A stretch of 64,000 nucleotides of DNA from JAFGOM01 sp964605795. GTDB taxonomy: Archaea > Halobacteriota > Methanomicrobia > Methanomicrobiales > Methanospirillaceae. The notes below the pieces were generated by a model, which worked only from the letters and a program-made list of their open reading frames with translations, made no database searches and was not told the origin of the DNA. Positions within the stretch are counted from its first letter, which is position 1. Each line of letters opens with the position of its first letter. The stretch lies in the NCBI GenBank assembly GCA_964605795.1, contig CAZSDZ010000001.1, positions 62,001-126,000 of the forward strand, read 5' to 3'. Positions 23,481 to 32,422 of this stretch are shown one piece after another. A program made the position numbers and the translations under genes.

Positions 23481-23936
23481 TTATTTTTTTTCTGACCGGT
23501 TCTCCTGCATCGCCTTTTTCCTGCACTGCTCGGTGTAATGATCCTGAATCTTTTGCAGTGAGGATATTTTGTCTGATTCGGGTCCAAAAAGACAATATCC
23601 CCGTTTATCAACAGCAACGATCTGGTACGTGTCACGAAGGACCGCAGGGAAACTGACTGAGGGAATTTTTCGTATATCCATAAAATTCTGAAGCCTGACG
23701 GAAAAATTCTTAAAAAGCAGTTCTTTTATCTCTTCTACCCATCGCTTGAGGTACCTGATATCTTCTATATCCCATGTCTTTATCTTTTCCTCGAGGACAG
23801 ATATCCGGTCTATTGTCTCCTGGCTGCTTTCTATGTGTTGATCAACGGCCTCGGAAAGGGCCATCTCAGCCATCTCCCGGGAAGGATCATACTCATCATC
23901 TCTCACACTTCTCACACTCGTTATCTGGTATAACAT
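23481..23936 (-). CDS. Conserved-looking hypothetical protein
   Basis: I do not recognise this protein. From the ATG at 23936 it is 151 aa; an in-frame GTG at 23969 would add 11 residues. The first 85 residues are charged and helical, with a likely coiled coil around ESSQETIDRISVLEEKIKTW. A shorter mixed domain follows (SFPAVLRDTYQIVAVDKRGY), and the C-terminus is basic. No signal peptide or membrane segment is evident. It is convergent with the MrfA-like helicase gene, 16 bases away. A phage or defence role is not supported by anything visible. Confidence 0.6.
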   Translation of the reverse strand: MLYQITSVRSVRDDEYDPSREMAEMALSEAVDQHIESSQETIDRISVLEEKIKTWDIEDIRYLKRWVEEIKELLFKNFSVRLQNFMDIRKIPSVSFPAVLRDTYQIVAVDKRGYCLFGPESDKISSLQKIQDHYTEQCRKKAMQENRSEKK

Positions 23937-24016
23937 AGAGAGAATCTGCAGTATTAATTTTTGTATCACCTGTGAGGAGAGAGAAGGGGGGGGAGAGGTA
24001 AGAAGAAAATAATAAG

Positions 24017-24025
24017 TTTTAAATA
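24017..24025 (+). promoter_or_regulatory. TATA-like element upstream of amt-glnK
   Basis: TTTTAAATA at this position is the best TATA-like match upstream of the amt start at 24113. It would leave a leader of about 60 bases, long enough for regulation by a nitrogen-responsive repressor, but I see no clear operator. Confidence 0.3.
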
Positions 24026-24112
24026 AGGTAGAAGATAATTTCTTTCTATCCTTTGATACCAGACAGCACTATACCACTGCTGTCGTAACAGGGATCTTTG
24101 GGGAGAAGTAAC

Positions 24113-25330
24113 ATGGATACCAGTACAATAAGCCTTGTTGATACCGGATTTTTACTTATCTGTACCGCTTTTGTTATCCTCATGACCTTCGGGGTTGCAT
24201 TCTTTTACGGGGGGCTGGTGAGGAGAAAAAATATCATCTCAATGCTCATGCTCTCCTTTATCTCGTTTGCCCTGGTCACTCTGCAGTGGACCTTCTTTGG
24301 TTATTCCCTTGCGTTCGGCCCGGATATCATGGGAATAATCGGGGGACCAGAGAACTTCGGGCTTTTCGGGGTTTTTGCAGACCAATCTACACGGAATCTT
24401 CTGATACCAGACATGGTTTTTATGGTCTTTCAACTGGCTTTTGCTGCAATTACCCTTGCAATCGTCACCTCAGCCCTGGCAGAACGGGTCAAATTGTCCT
24501 CATTCATTATCTTCGGTCTCCTCTGGACAACATTCGTCTATGATCCCATCGCACACTGGGTATGGGGTAACGGGTGGGCAGCAACGATGGGAATCCTTGA
24601 TTTTGCAGGCGGTATTGTTGTACATATCACCGCAGGGTTTAGTGCTCTGGCACTTGTCTTTGTCATCAGAAACAGGCATGGTTTTACCCAGTACTCCATG
24701 AACCCGTCAAATATTCCCCTCACGCTTATCGGAGGAGCCCTTCTCTGGTTTGGGTGGTTCGGGTTTAACGCAGGGAGTGCGTATGCCATAAATGAGATTG
24801 CCGTAAACGCATTTGTCGTAACAAACATCTCGGCTGCTGCAGGTTCCCTCTCATGGATGGCAGCATCATGGTTCTATGGAAAACCCGGCTCCCTCTCCAT
24901 GATCAGTGGGACCATCGCCGGTCTCGGGGCAATAACCCCTGCTGCAGGGTTTGTCGGTCCGATTGCCGCTTTTTGTATCGGAACTCTTGCCGGGCTTATC
25001 TGTTACTATGCACTGATGTTCCGGTTAAAAAGAGGATGGGACGAAAGTCTTGATGCATGGGCGATTCACGGAGTAGGTGGATTTTTCGGGACGCTCTGTC
25101 TTGGTATCTTTGCATCGGTTACGATAGGCGGTGTTGCCGGAATAATTGAGGGATCCACGACCCAGTTTGGTCTTCAGTTCCTGGGAGCAGGTATTATTAC
25201 CCTGTACGCGATAATTGCCACGTACGGTATTGCTTTTTGTGTTGACGCTCTCTTCGGACTTCGTGTCTCAGAAGACGAGGAGTATGTCGGTCTTGATCTC
25301 TCACAGCATGGAGAAACCACAGATATGTGA
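24113..25330 (+). CDS. amt: Ammonium transporter (Amt family)
   Basis: Amt trimers conduct ammonium across the cytoplasmic membrane. The protein is 405 aa from the ATG at 24113, with GGGGAGA as ribosome-binding site; an upstream TTG at 24098 is rejected. About eleven membrane helices are visible. Family features are MTFGVAFFYGGLVRRKN near the N-terminus, YDPIAHWVWGNGW, FAGGIVVHITAGFSAL with the first pore His, and DAWAIHGVGGFFGTL with the second. The gene is followed after nine bases by a PII-type regulator, the classical Amt-GlnK pair. Confidence 0.96.
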   Translation: MDTSTISLVDTGFLLICTAFVILMTFGVAFFYGGLVRRKNIISMLMLSFISFALVTLQWTFFGYSLAFGPDIMGIIGGPENFGLFGVFADQSTRNLLIPDMVFMVFQLAFAAITLAIVTSALAERVKLSSFIIFGLLWTTFVYDPIAHWVWGNGWAATMGILDFAGGIVVHITAGFSALALVFVIRNRHGFTQYSMNPSNIPLTLIGGALLWFGWFGFNAGSAYAINEIAVNAFVVTNISAAAGSLSWMAASWFYGKPGSLSMISGTIAGLGAITPAAGFVGPIAAFCIGTLAGLICYYALMFRLKRGWDESLDAWAIHGVGGFFGTLCLGIFASVTIGGVAGIIEGSTTQFGLQFLGAGIITLYAIIATYGIAFCVDALFGLRVSEDEEYVGLDLSQHGETTDM

Positions 25331-25339
25331 GGAATAAAA

Positions 25340-25675
25340 ATGCAGAAACTTGAGATTATTATCAGGCCTGAGAAACTGGAACAGGTAAAAAAAGGACTTG
25401 ACGAGGAAGGATTTCATGGTATGACCATAACCGATGTCAAAGGGAGGGGTGACCAGCGCGGGATATGCCTGCAGTACCGCGGAAAACTGATGAAAGTAGA
25501 CCTTATCCCTAAAGTTAAACTGGAGATGATTGTGCCGGATGAAAAAGTTGATGATGTAATCAGAATCATCAAAAAAGAAGCTTATACCGGCAAAAACGGA
25601 GACGGGAGGATATTTGTCTATCCCGTGATAAAATCAGTAAAAGTCAGAACCGGAGAAGTCATCACCGAATGGTAA
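25340..25675 (+). CDS. glnK: PII nitrogen regulatory protein (GlnK)
   Basis: This 111-aa PII trimer protein senses ATP/ADP and 2-oxoglutarate and plugs the Amt channel when nitrogen is sufficient. It has the family frame: MQKLEIIIRPEKLEQVKKGL, the T-loop stretch RGKLMKVDLIPKVKLEMI and the B-loop TGKNGDGRIFV. At the T-loop position of the uridylylated tyrosine in enteric PII (RGAEY) this protein has RGKLM, so covalent uridylylation there is excluded, as in many archaeal GlnK proteins. Its position after amt gives the physiological role. Confidence 0.95.
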   Translation: MQKLEIIIRPEKLEQVKKGLDEEGFHGMTITDVKGRGDQRGICLQYRGKLMKVDLIPKVKLEMIVPDEKVDDVIRIIKKEAYTGKNGDGRIFVYPVIKSVKVRTGEVITEW

Positions 25676-25748
25676 ATTCCGGTTTTTTAAAAGAAGAGAA
25701 TTGATACAACTATTTTTCCCAGACAAAAGAGAAGATGGCCAAAATCCC
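25676..25748. terminator. Convergent terminator between glnK and fen
   Basis: The 73-base convergent gap contains TTTTTT and ATTTTTC on the plus strand and an A-rich stretch facing the minus-strand fen gene. Both fit archaeal T-tract termination. No strong hairpin is seen. Confidence 0.4.
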
Positions 25749-26750
25749 CTACGACCAGAAATCCAGGGTCTTCTGCTCTTTCCGGTTACATAACGGTGCA
25801 ATGGCAGGCTCAATCCGTTCCCGTAAAAATCCATATTCATCTGAGAGAAAGGAGAGCAGACCATCAAAATCTGGTTTTTTAAAGGAAAACTCGTAATCAT
25901 CAGTGACCGGGGGATGTAAAAAGAACTCCATTACGGGTTTTGGATCGAAGTCAGGCATTTTTTCCTGTAGTACTGAGGAAAACTCTCCTTTTTGAACAAT
26001 TTTTAAGGCTGTCTTTGCTCCTACCCCCCGTATCCCTGCATTAAAATCAGTACCGGTCAGGATGGCAACCTGGATAAGTTCCTCCCTGCTGATGTTGTGG
26101 CCCAAAAGAACTGCCTGTAACGTTATCCGTTCCGGCCTGACCGTGATACTCCTTCCCCGTACCTTTCTCTTTCCTGATATCGTGAGGTTACGTACCTGAA
26201 CCGGTGCCCCGTACAGGAGGGTATCGTAATCCTGTGAAGCAGCAGCGGTAACATCCCCTTTCATTGCCATGTATGCAGCCTGTGCTTCACCCTCGCTGGG
26301 AGCATCAATCCAGGGAATACCCAGCAGATCAAGCAGTTTCTTTGCCGAGGAAAGGATCTCGGTATCGATGCGGCTGGATGAACGGGCATATACATAGGCA
26401 GCCTTGATGTCACCTTCACGCCTGGCCTCTTCCCACTTTGCTGCAGCATCTTCCCGCACAAGCCGCCGCTCTCCGATGGTATCTGCTTTTAATTCAGGAG
26501 GTATTCCGTCAAATACATAGACAGGTGTAATTCCCTGGGACATAAGAGCAGTATTCCGGTAAAAAAGTCCTGAAAGATGTGATGTCGTGCGGCCGGTACT
26601 GTCCATTAAGGGAGTTCCGTCAGGCTGACGGATAATTGAGAGAAATTGGTACAGGGTATTGTACGCATCGATAGCAACAACACCCGGCACAAGAGAGAGC
26701 TGGATCTCCTCCCGGTATGGAAGGAAGATATCACGGAGCGCAACTCCCAT
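25749..26750 (-). CDS. fen: Flap endonuclease FEN-1
   Basis: FEN-1 removes 5' flaps during lagging-strand maturation and base excision repair. The protein is 333 aa, the archaeal length. The N region has AIDAYNTLYQFLSIIRQPDG, the internal region APSEGEAQAAYMA with catalytic acids, AAASQDYDTLLYGA, and the helix-hairpin-helix segment GTDFNAGIRGVGAKTALK. The C-terminus ends QKTLDFWS, a PCNA-interacting peptide. It is preceded after four bases by a small membrane-protein gene on the same strand. Confidence 0.97.
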   Translation of the reverse strand: MGVALRDIFLPYREEIQLSLVPGVVAIDAYNTLYQFLSIIRQPDGTPLMDSTGRTTSHLSGLFYRNTALMSQGITPVYVFDGIPPELKADTIGERRLVREDAAAKWEEARREGDIKAAYVYARSSSRIDTEILSSAKKLLDLLGIPWIDAPSEGEAQAAYMAMKGDVTAAASQDYDTLLYGAPVQVRNLTISGKRKVRGRSITVRPERITLQAVLLGHNISREELIQVAILTGTDFNAGIRGVGAKTALKIVQKGEFSSVLQEKMPDFDPKPVMEFFLHPPVTDDYEFSFKKPDFDGLLSFLSDEYGFLRERIEPAIAPLCNRKEQKTLDFWS

Positions 26751-26754
26751 CTCC

Positions 26755-27072
26755 TCACCGGTACATCCGCTTCTGTATGATATCAGTCAGTTCATCCATG
26801 CGTCTTTGTATCTCATTGTACCGGTGAGAGAGCTGCATACTGAGATCGTGATTCCGGAACGGGATCATCTGTTCACACTTTGCAAGATTCGTCTCAATCT
26901 TTTTTATCCTCTCGAAGAATCGTACTCCCAAAAGAACCAAACAGAAGATAAGAATGATCGAGAGCACGGCAATAAAAGGAGAAAAACCGGCGAGGAGAAC
27001 CAGAAGGAGAGCAATAACCCCGGTACAGATAAGAAAAACGACATCACCATCAGGAATTGGGAATGACTTCAT
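26755..27072 (-). CDS. Small membrane protein with coiled-coil tail
   Basis: No family is recognised. From the ATG at 27072 the protein is 105 aa; an upstream ATG at 27093 is possible, but a TATA-like CTATATC at about 27099-27105 favours 27072 with a leaderless message. Two adjacent hydrophobic segments (about residues 11-50) form one hairpin or two membrane helices. The remainder is a charged helical region (RRMDELTDIIQKRM) that should lie in the cytoplasm. It lies four bases upstream of fen and is probably co-transcribed, but a functional link is not obvious. Confidence 0.7.
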   Translation of the reverse strand: MKSFPIPDGDVVFLICTGVIALLLVLLAGFSPFIAVLSIILIFCLVLLGVRFFERIKKIETNLAKCEQMIPFRNHDLSMQLSHRYNEIQRRMDELTDIIQKRMYR

Positions 27073-27274
27073 AGATATATTATAGCTCATCATCAGATAT
27101 AGAAGGCTGATGCCTGATCTCTCTTACAGCATCAGGATCGGAGTACCGGAAGATATCCAACTTCCGTGGTTTGATGATATGCAGGCATCCAGAATTGATA
27201 GGAATTAATCGTCTCTGATCCCGTCCAGACTGATACAAATAGTACCGGCGTTAACCAGTACAGAGACAAAAGCA

Positions 27275-28207
27275 ATGAATAATGAGAGTAAAATCCCTGC
27301 AGTCGTCTCCTTTGCGGCAATGGCTGTCCTCCTTTTGGTAACAGAACTTGGTGCGGTCCTGCTTGCATCTCCCATGGCCGGTGCAGGGTATGCAGCCTTT
27401 GAGGATCCCGAATCACTCACCAATCCCCTCTCCTTTATCGGGGTATTGATCCTGTTTACCCTGCTCCTCCTGGTACTTATCAGGTACCGGTTCTCGAAAA
27501 TTTTCTCCCTGATTGTCTGGATATCGATTGCGATAGCATATGGCTATATATTCTATGGAATCCTCGGGCTTTTTTCAGGCGATATTCTCGTGTTGAGTAT
27601 ATTTACCCTTGTCCTGACTGCAGTATCGGTCTATGCCCTCATCCGGTATCCCGAGTGGTGGGTCATTGATATCCTCGGGGTACTGATGGCAGCAGGTATT
27701 GCCTCAATATTCGGAATCTCTCTTGAGCCTGTCCCGGTAGTACTGCTTCTCATTCTCCTCTCGGTCTATGATGCAGTATCGGTCTACAAAACGAAACATA
27801 TGATAACCCTGGCAGATACCGTCCTCTCCTCCCGGCTTCCTATCATGGTCATGGTACCAAAACGGAAAGATTTTTCCTACCTTCGGGAGGGGAGCCCGGG
27901 TATGATAAGGGAGGATTTGATACCGGGAAAAGAAGAGAAGAGAAGTGATCGGGGAGCGTTCTTTATCGGGCTTGGTGATCTCATTATGCCGTCAATCCTG
28001 GTGGTATCAGCTGATACCTTTCTATTTACAGAGGGTTCCAGCCTTCTCTCGGTCCCCTGTATTACAACCATCCTCGGATCCCTTGCCGGACTTATTCTTC
28101 TTTTTTTCATTATCGGGAAGGGACAGGCCCATGCAGGGTTGCCACCCCTAAACGGGGGTGCAATCGTTGGATGTATTATCGGGATCCTGATAACTACCGG
28201 TATGTAG
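27275..28207 (+). CDS. Presenilin/signal-peptide-peptidase-like intramembrane protease
   Basis: The 310-aa protein has about nine hydrophobic segments and the three signatures of GxGD aspartyl proteases. These are LLSVYDAVSVY (the YD motif), FIGLGDLIMPS (GLGD) and, near the C-terminus, GLPPLNGG in the place of the PAL motif. A hydrophilic loop of about 50 residues lies between the two catalytic aspartates. The family cleaves peptides inside the membrane; a homologue from the related methanogen Methanoculleus marisnigri has a known structure. The natural substrate here is unknown. It overlaps the convergent GTPase gene by 14 bases. Confidence 0.9.
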   Translation: MNNESKIPAVVSFAAMAVLLLVTELGAVLLASPMAGAGYAAFEDPESLTNPLSFIGVLILFTLLLLVLIRYRFSKIFSLIVWISIAIAYGYIFYGILGLFSGDILVLSIFTLVLTAVSVYALIRYPEWWVIDILGVLMAAGIASIFGISLEPVPVVLLLILLSVYDAVSVYKTKHMITLADTVLSSRLPIMVMVPKRKDFSYLREGSPGMIREDLIPGKEEKRSDRGAFFIGLGDLIMPSILVVSADTFLFTEGSSLLSVPCITTILGSLAGLILLFFIIGKGQAHAGLPPLNGGAIVGCIIGILITTGM

Positions 28208-29138
28208 CAGGAGATGGTGACCGGTATGAACAGAGGGTTTTGAATAATGCGTCCACTCCCTCACCGGTTCCGGTTGATATATTGGGATATCCCGGGAGTA
28301 AAGAGAGATCTGCTTTATTGACTGCTGCTACAAGGGGAACACAAACCAGTGAACGGATCTCGGACAACAGGTGCAACTGGTTTTCGATACTGTACCCGCA
28401 ATGCTCACTTGCATCAATGAGGAAGAGAATCACATCAGCGACATGCATAATCGCTGCCATCGCCTGCTGTTCAATCGCGTTTCTCTCGGCTGCCGGCCTG
28501 TCAAGTACTCCCGGGGTATCGATCAGCTGAACACGATCTGCTCCGATATCACAGTGGCCGACGATGACCTCCTTGGTTGTGAACGGATAGGATGCAACCA
28601 TGGGTTCTGCGGTGGAGACCCTTCTGATAAATGATGACTTTCCAACGTTGGGATATCCCGCAATAACAATGGTAAAGGTATCCTCAACAGTTGGGATCTT
28701 GCGAAGTACGTTTCTTACTTCATTTAAGAAGACGAGATCATCGTCAACCTGGTGAACAACCGAAGCAAGCCTGGCTATTGCCCGTTTTCTTGCTACCGCC
28801 GTGTCTTCCCCATACCTGACCTCTTTCGCGAGTCCGCCTTTATGATCCCGGGTCCACCGGGCAGCCCAGGCTACCGCCCCGAGGGACTGGCGAAGCCGGT
28901 CGATGCCATACAGGATATCGATAAGTTTCTGGTAAAATATCGGGAGGGTATCAATTTCAGGGTATGACTGCATTACTGCAACCAGCCGGTCATGAACCGA
29001 CTCATAGACGGTTCGTACAAATTCTTCGTGGGCACGCCTCTTATTACTCTTCTCGCGCATCCTCTTTGCGGCCCGCCGTAGACTCCTGTCCAGAATCTCG
29101 TCTGCATTCGGTATTGTCGGTATCTTCTCTAACTCCAC
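28194..29138 (-). CDS. NOG1-family GTPase
   Basis: The protein is 314 aa starting at a GTG (29138), with GGGAGGAT upstream. A helical N-terminal domain of about 155 residues (including SLGAVAWAARWTRDHKG) precedes the G domain, as in NOG1. G motifs are IAGYPNVGKSSFI (G1), a conserved TT in SYPFTTKEVIVG (G2), LIDTPGVLDRP (G3), NKADLSLL (G4) and a weaker G5. NOG1 proteins act in large-subunit ribosome assembly. The protein lacks the extended C-terminal region of eukaryotic NOG1, as expected for archaea. Confidence 0.93.
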   Translation of the reverse strand: MELEKIPTIPNADEILDRSLRRAAKRMREKSNKRRAHEEFVRTVYESVHDRLVAVMQSYPEIDTLPIFYQKLIDILYGIDRLRQSLGAVAWAARWTRDHKGGLAKEVRYGEDTAVARKRAIARLASVVHQVDDDLVFLNEVRNVLRKIPTVEDTFTIVIAGYPNVGKSSFIRRVSTAEPMVASYPFTTKEVIVGHCDIGADRVQLIDTPGVLDRPAAERNAIEQQAMAAIMHVADVILFLIDASEHCGYSIENQLHLLSEIRSLVCVPLVAAVNKADLSLLPGYPNISTGTGEGVDALFKTLCSYRSPSPATYR

Positions 29139-29439
29139 GATAAAAGGTATCCTCCCACATCTATCGGTATGCAGAGATGTTAACCATTACCTCCTCTGAT
29201 CCTAAAAAGAGAAAACCATGACCAATCGCGTTATTATTTCGCATCGGCACCAGAACAGTCCTGGTCAGCCGGAAAAAAGGATACGGGTTCTTGTCATCCA
29301 GTCAGGCGCAGGGATTAGAAAAATAACACCGCAGGAGGAAAATTTCTGCAACACCAGAACGTATCTGTCCCGCCATAAGCCGTCAGAATGATTGTTACGT
29401 CATGCATATTATCTGCACGATCATATAGTAAGATGAATC
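29139..29439. other. Divergent intergenic region (301 bases) with a possible 57-codon ORF
   Basis: This gap separates the GTPase gene (minus) from the HTH-CBS gene (plus). The SD-like GGGAGGAT of the GTPase gene is at 29149-29157 (minus strand). A plus-strand frame 29218-29391 encodes 57 residues (MTNRVIISHRHQNSPGQPEK...) with no recognisable domain and no good ribosome-binding site, so I do not call it a gene. No clear repeat or RNA structure is seen. Confidence 0.4.
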
Positions 29440-30321
29440 ATGGTAGATCTCTCTCTTATACAAAAAGACATACTCGTCACTCTTATCAGTCTGTACGAGA
29501 AGAAATCAGTCCCAATAAAAGGGGAAGAGATTGCTGCCATCATCAGGAGAAACCCGGGAACCGTCAGGAACCAGATGCAGTCCTTAAAGACAATCGGTTT
29601 TGTTGACGGCACACCGGGGCCGAAGGGGGGATATCATCCTACTGTTCTTGCATACCAGGAGTACCACATCGATAAGGGCGGAGACAATTATGATGTCTGT
29701 ATCTCCCGTGGTAATCAGCAGATTGCAGGGGTGAAGGTGCGGGAGATTGCCTTTACCACACTTACCCATGCAGAACTGTGCCATGCCATGGTAAGTATCG
29801 TTGGCAGTACTCAGCTCTTCGAGATCGGTGATACGATTACCATCGGACCAACCCCCGTCAATAAACTCCTCATCATTGGCGAGGTTTTTGGAAAGGATGA
29901 TATGGAACCTGCTCTCTTGATATCAATCATCGAGATGGTGTCTCTTCCCAAGGAGCCGATTGAGCACTACATGTCCCATCCCATAAAAATGCTCACTACC
30001 AGTGATACCCTAAACGATGCCATCATGCTCTTTACCACGGCACATATTCATGGAGCACCGGTAATGGAAGGCAATCTTCTCTGCGGGATCGTTACCATGT
30101 CAGATATCCTCAAGGCAATAGCAAAAGGCATCAGTACAGATACATTTGTTAAGAATATCATGATAGAAGAGGTTATCCAGATTAAATCATCAGTTCAACT
30201 CTGGGAGGTCATCACCATGTTTAAAGAGAAAGATATCGGCAGGCTTATCGTGATAAAAGACGGAAAACCAGTCGGAATACTGACTCGTTCAGATGTATTC
30301 CGGGTTTTACCTTCGGTATAG
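29440..30321 (+). CDS. HTH-CBS transcriptional regulator
   Basis: The 293-aa protein combines a winged-helix N-terminus (LVTLISLYEKKSVPIKGEEI then RRNPGTVRNQMQSLKTIGFV) with a middle domain of about 90 residues and a pair of CBS domains from about residue 165 (PIEHYMSHPIKMLTTSDT, later KNIMIEEVIQIKSS). CBS pairs bind adenosine nucleotides, so this is probably a nucleotide-sensing DNA-binding regulator. This layout is common in methanogens, where targets are unknown. It stands alone on the plus strand, 100 bases before the CHAD-phosphoesterase gene. Confidence 0.87.
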   Translation: MVDLSLIQKDILVTLISLYEKKSVPIKGEEIAAIIRRNPGTVRNQMQSLKTIGFVDGTPGPKGGYHPTVLAYQEYHIDKGGDNYDVCISRGNQQIAGVKVREIAFTTLTHAELCHAMVSIVGSTQLFEIGDTITIGPTPVNKLLIIGEVFGKDDMEPALLISIIEMVSLPKEPIEHYMSHPIKMLTTSDTLNDAIMLFTTAHIHGAPVMEGNLLCGIVTMSDILKAIAKGISTDTFVKNIMIEEVIQIKSSVQLWEVITMFKEKDIGRLIVIKDGKPVGILTRSDVFRVLPSV

Positions 30322-30421
30322 AGAAAGACTTCATGTCATCAGGGAAACGATCCGATGATGCAGTAGCAGAATAACCGATCCCCTTTTAAACAACCATGCA
30401 GGAATTCACGAGGCAGACCCG

Positions 30422-32389
30422 ATGACCCCGGCGATGAAACCGATAGATCCAGGCTATTGCCGGTACAGTTCCCAGGTTATTCTTCCCCTCCTCTCTGCAC
30501 TGGACGAAGAACTTGATGGAGTCAGGGATGCCTCAGATATTGAGTATGTTCACCGCTGTCGTGTTGCTACCCGGCGTATCCGTGCAGCACTACCAATTTT
30601 TTCCTGTTGCATTCCAAAATCAAAAGGAAAACGATGGAAAAAAGAGATACGGGCCATCACCAGGGCTCTCGGCCAGGCCCGGGATCTTGATGTGCAGATC
30701 GCGTTTATCGAAGCGTTTATCGCAGATAATACTGATGTTATCCAGGAATTTCCGCTCTTTTCACTCCCAGAAGTAACTGAACCGAACCGGTGTGGGCAGG
30801 GAGGAGAAGAAACATCAATCACTCTCTCTGCTTTTTCCGAAGAGACACGGGGAAGAGGATTTTTTAGAAGACCTGCATTCCTCTCGTATCTGTGGGAAAT
30901 GAGAAGGAGAAAGAGGTCGGAATCCCTGGATGTAAGACAGACATCCCCTGTGTTTATTGAGAAGAGCACCGGACTTGAGTGTCTGCTCGTACGCCTTCGC
31001 CAGAAACGTGCCGTGATTCAGCCGGGTGTCATCAAGGCAGCGGATCTCTGTATTGCCTCAGGAATTATCCAGGAGATGCAGAAGCACTTACGAGAAGTCT
31101 CTGCGTATGGAACCCTTCGCGAAGCAGGAATACAAACACCTTATGGCTTTGAGCAGGCTTTCCTGCACATCTCTGAGAAGATCGAAGCGGTACTATTATA
31201 TGAACCCTTTATCAGGGACCCGGGTCAGATACAGAAACACCATGCGATGCGGATCGCTGCCAAACATCTCAGATACACCCTGGAAGCGTTTGATGAACTC
31301 TATGGCGGGGGACTGAAGGAGACCATTAAATCACTCAAACAACTTCAGGACATCCTTGGAGAGATGCATGACTGTGATGTCTGGAGCGAACTCCTGCCAC
31401 AGTTCCTTCTTGAGGAGGAGAAGAACCACAGGCAGTTTTTCGGGAACACACACGTATTTGAGCTGGTCATGCCCGGGGTCACCTACCTCATGGACCGGCT
31501 TGCATCACGTCGGGTAAGACTGCATGCAGATTTGATTGAGTACTGGGAACTACTACAACAGGATGGATTTTTTTCGCAGATACGGTCAGTAATTTCCCTT
31601 CCGCTTCAGACATCCTTTCACCACCTGATAGACACCGACCCTGATATTCCTGTTACCATCGCACTGATTGGTGATATTCACGCAAATCTCCCTGCATTGG
31701 AAGCGGTTCTTGCAGATGCAGAGAAGAGGGGTGCTCATGCCATCATCAATGTCGGAGATCTGGTGGGATACGGGGCGTTCCCTGATGAAGTTATCACCAT
31801 GGTCAGAAAAAGGCACATTATCAGTTCAATGGGCAACATCGACCGGGATGTTATCATGCGCAGGTGGGAGAAGGGGAAGAGAGTAAAGAAACCTTCAAAA
31901 CAATTTGCCCTGCAATGGGCATATCAGGCGACATCAGAAGAGAACAGGCGCTATCTTGGTTCACTCCCAAGAGAGATACGACTCAATCTTCGGGATACCA
32001 TGATCTATGCTACCCATGGGGCACCCGGCTCGCTTTCCGGTTATATCACCGGAGAGACCCCGAAGATCAGGTTGCGGGAATATGCACGGCTGACCGGGGC
32101 TGATATCATCATTACCGGGCACTCACATGAAGCATTTGCAACCAATGTTGAAGGAGTCTGGTTTGTGAACACCGGTAGTGTCGGGCGTCCGGGTGACGGA
32201 GATCCGAGAGCCTGCTATGCCCTGCTGACCCTGTCCCCGTTCTCACTCTATCATTTCCGGATTCCCTATGATATCGAGAGGGCTGTTACCGGGATCTATG
32301 AAAAGAATCTGCCTGTTTCCTTTGCCCGGATTATACAGGAAGGAAAACCCCTTGATATCATCATGCATGCCGATGAAAAACCGGTTTGA
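30422..32389 (+). CDS. CHAD domain-metallophosphoesterase fusion protein
   Basis: The 655-aa protein has two parts. Residues about 10-365 form a CHAD domain, with the conserved His/Arg helices VHRCRVATRRIRAALPIF and ALGQARDLDVQIAFIE near the start and MRIAAKHLRYTLEAFDELYG later; CHAD domains bind polyphosphate. From about residue 405 is a calcineurin-like phosphoesterase with a full metal set: ALIGDIHANLPALEAVL, NVGDLVGYG, SSMGNIDRD, YATHGAPGS and TGHSHEAF. A polyphosphate- or nucleotide-processing enzyme is likely. The exopolyphosphatase-like gene follows after 33 bases, supporting a polyphosphate role. Confidence 0.9.
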   Translation: MTPAMKPIDPGYCRYSSQVILPLLSALDEELDGVRDASDIEYVHRCRVATRRIRAALPIFSCCIPKSKGKRWKKEIRAITRALGQARDLDVQIAFIEAFIADNTDVIQEFPLFSLPEVTEPNRCGQGGEETSITLSAFSEETRGRGFFRRPAFLSYLWEMRRRKRSESLDVRQTSPVFIEKSTGLECLLVRLRQKRAVIQPGVIKAADLCIASGIIQEMQKHLREVSAYGTLREAGIQTPYGFEQAFLHISEKIEAVLLYEPFIRDPGQIQKHHAMRIAAKHLRYTLEAFDELYGGGLKETIKSLKQLQDILGEMHDCDVWSELLPQFLLEEEKNHRQFFGNTHVFELVMPGVTYLMDRLASRRVRLHADLIEYWELLQQDGFFSQIRSVISLPLQTSFHHLIDTDPDIPVTIALIGDIHANLPALEAVLADAEKRGAHAIINVGDLVGYGAFPDEVITMVRKRHIISSMGNIDRDVIMRRWEKGKRVKKPSKQFALQWAYQATSEENRRYLGSLPREIRLNLRDTMIYATHGAPGSLSGYITGETPKIRLREYARLTGADIIITGHSHEAFATNVEGVWFVNTGSVGRPGDGDPRACYALLTLSPFSLYHFRIPYDIERAVTGIYEKNLPVSFARIIQEGKPLDIIMHADEKPV

Positions 32390-32422
32390 CCAGGTTAAAT
32401 GGGCATCTGACAATAAAATACA

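Noticed and set aside
27110..27208. 32-codon ORF between the small membrane protein and the presenilin-like gene
   Set aside because: It has a GAAGG stretch near the start, but it is too short, has no recognisable feature and lies in the promoter region of both neighbours.
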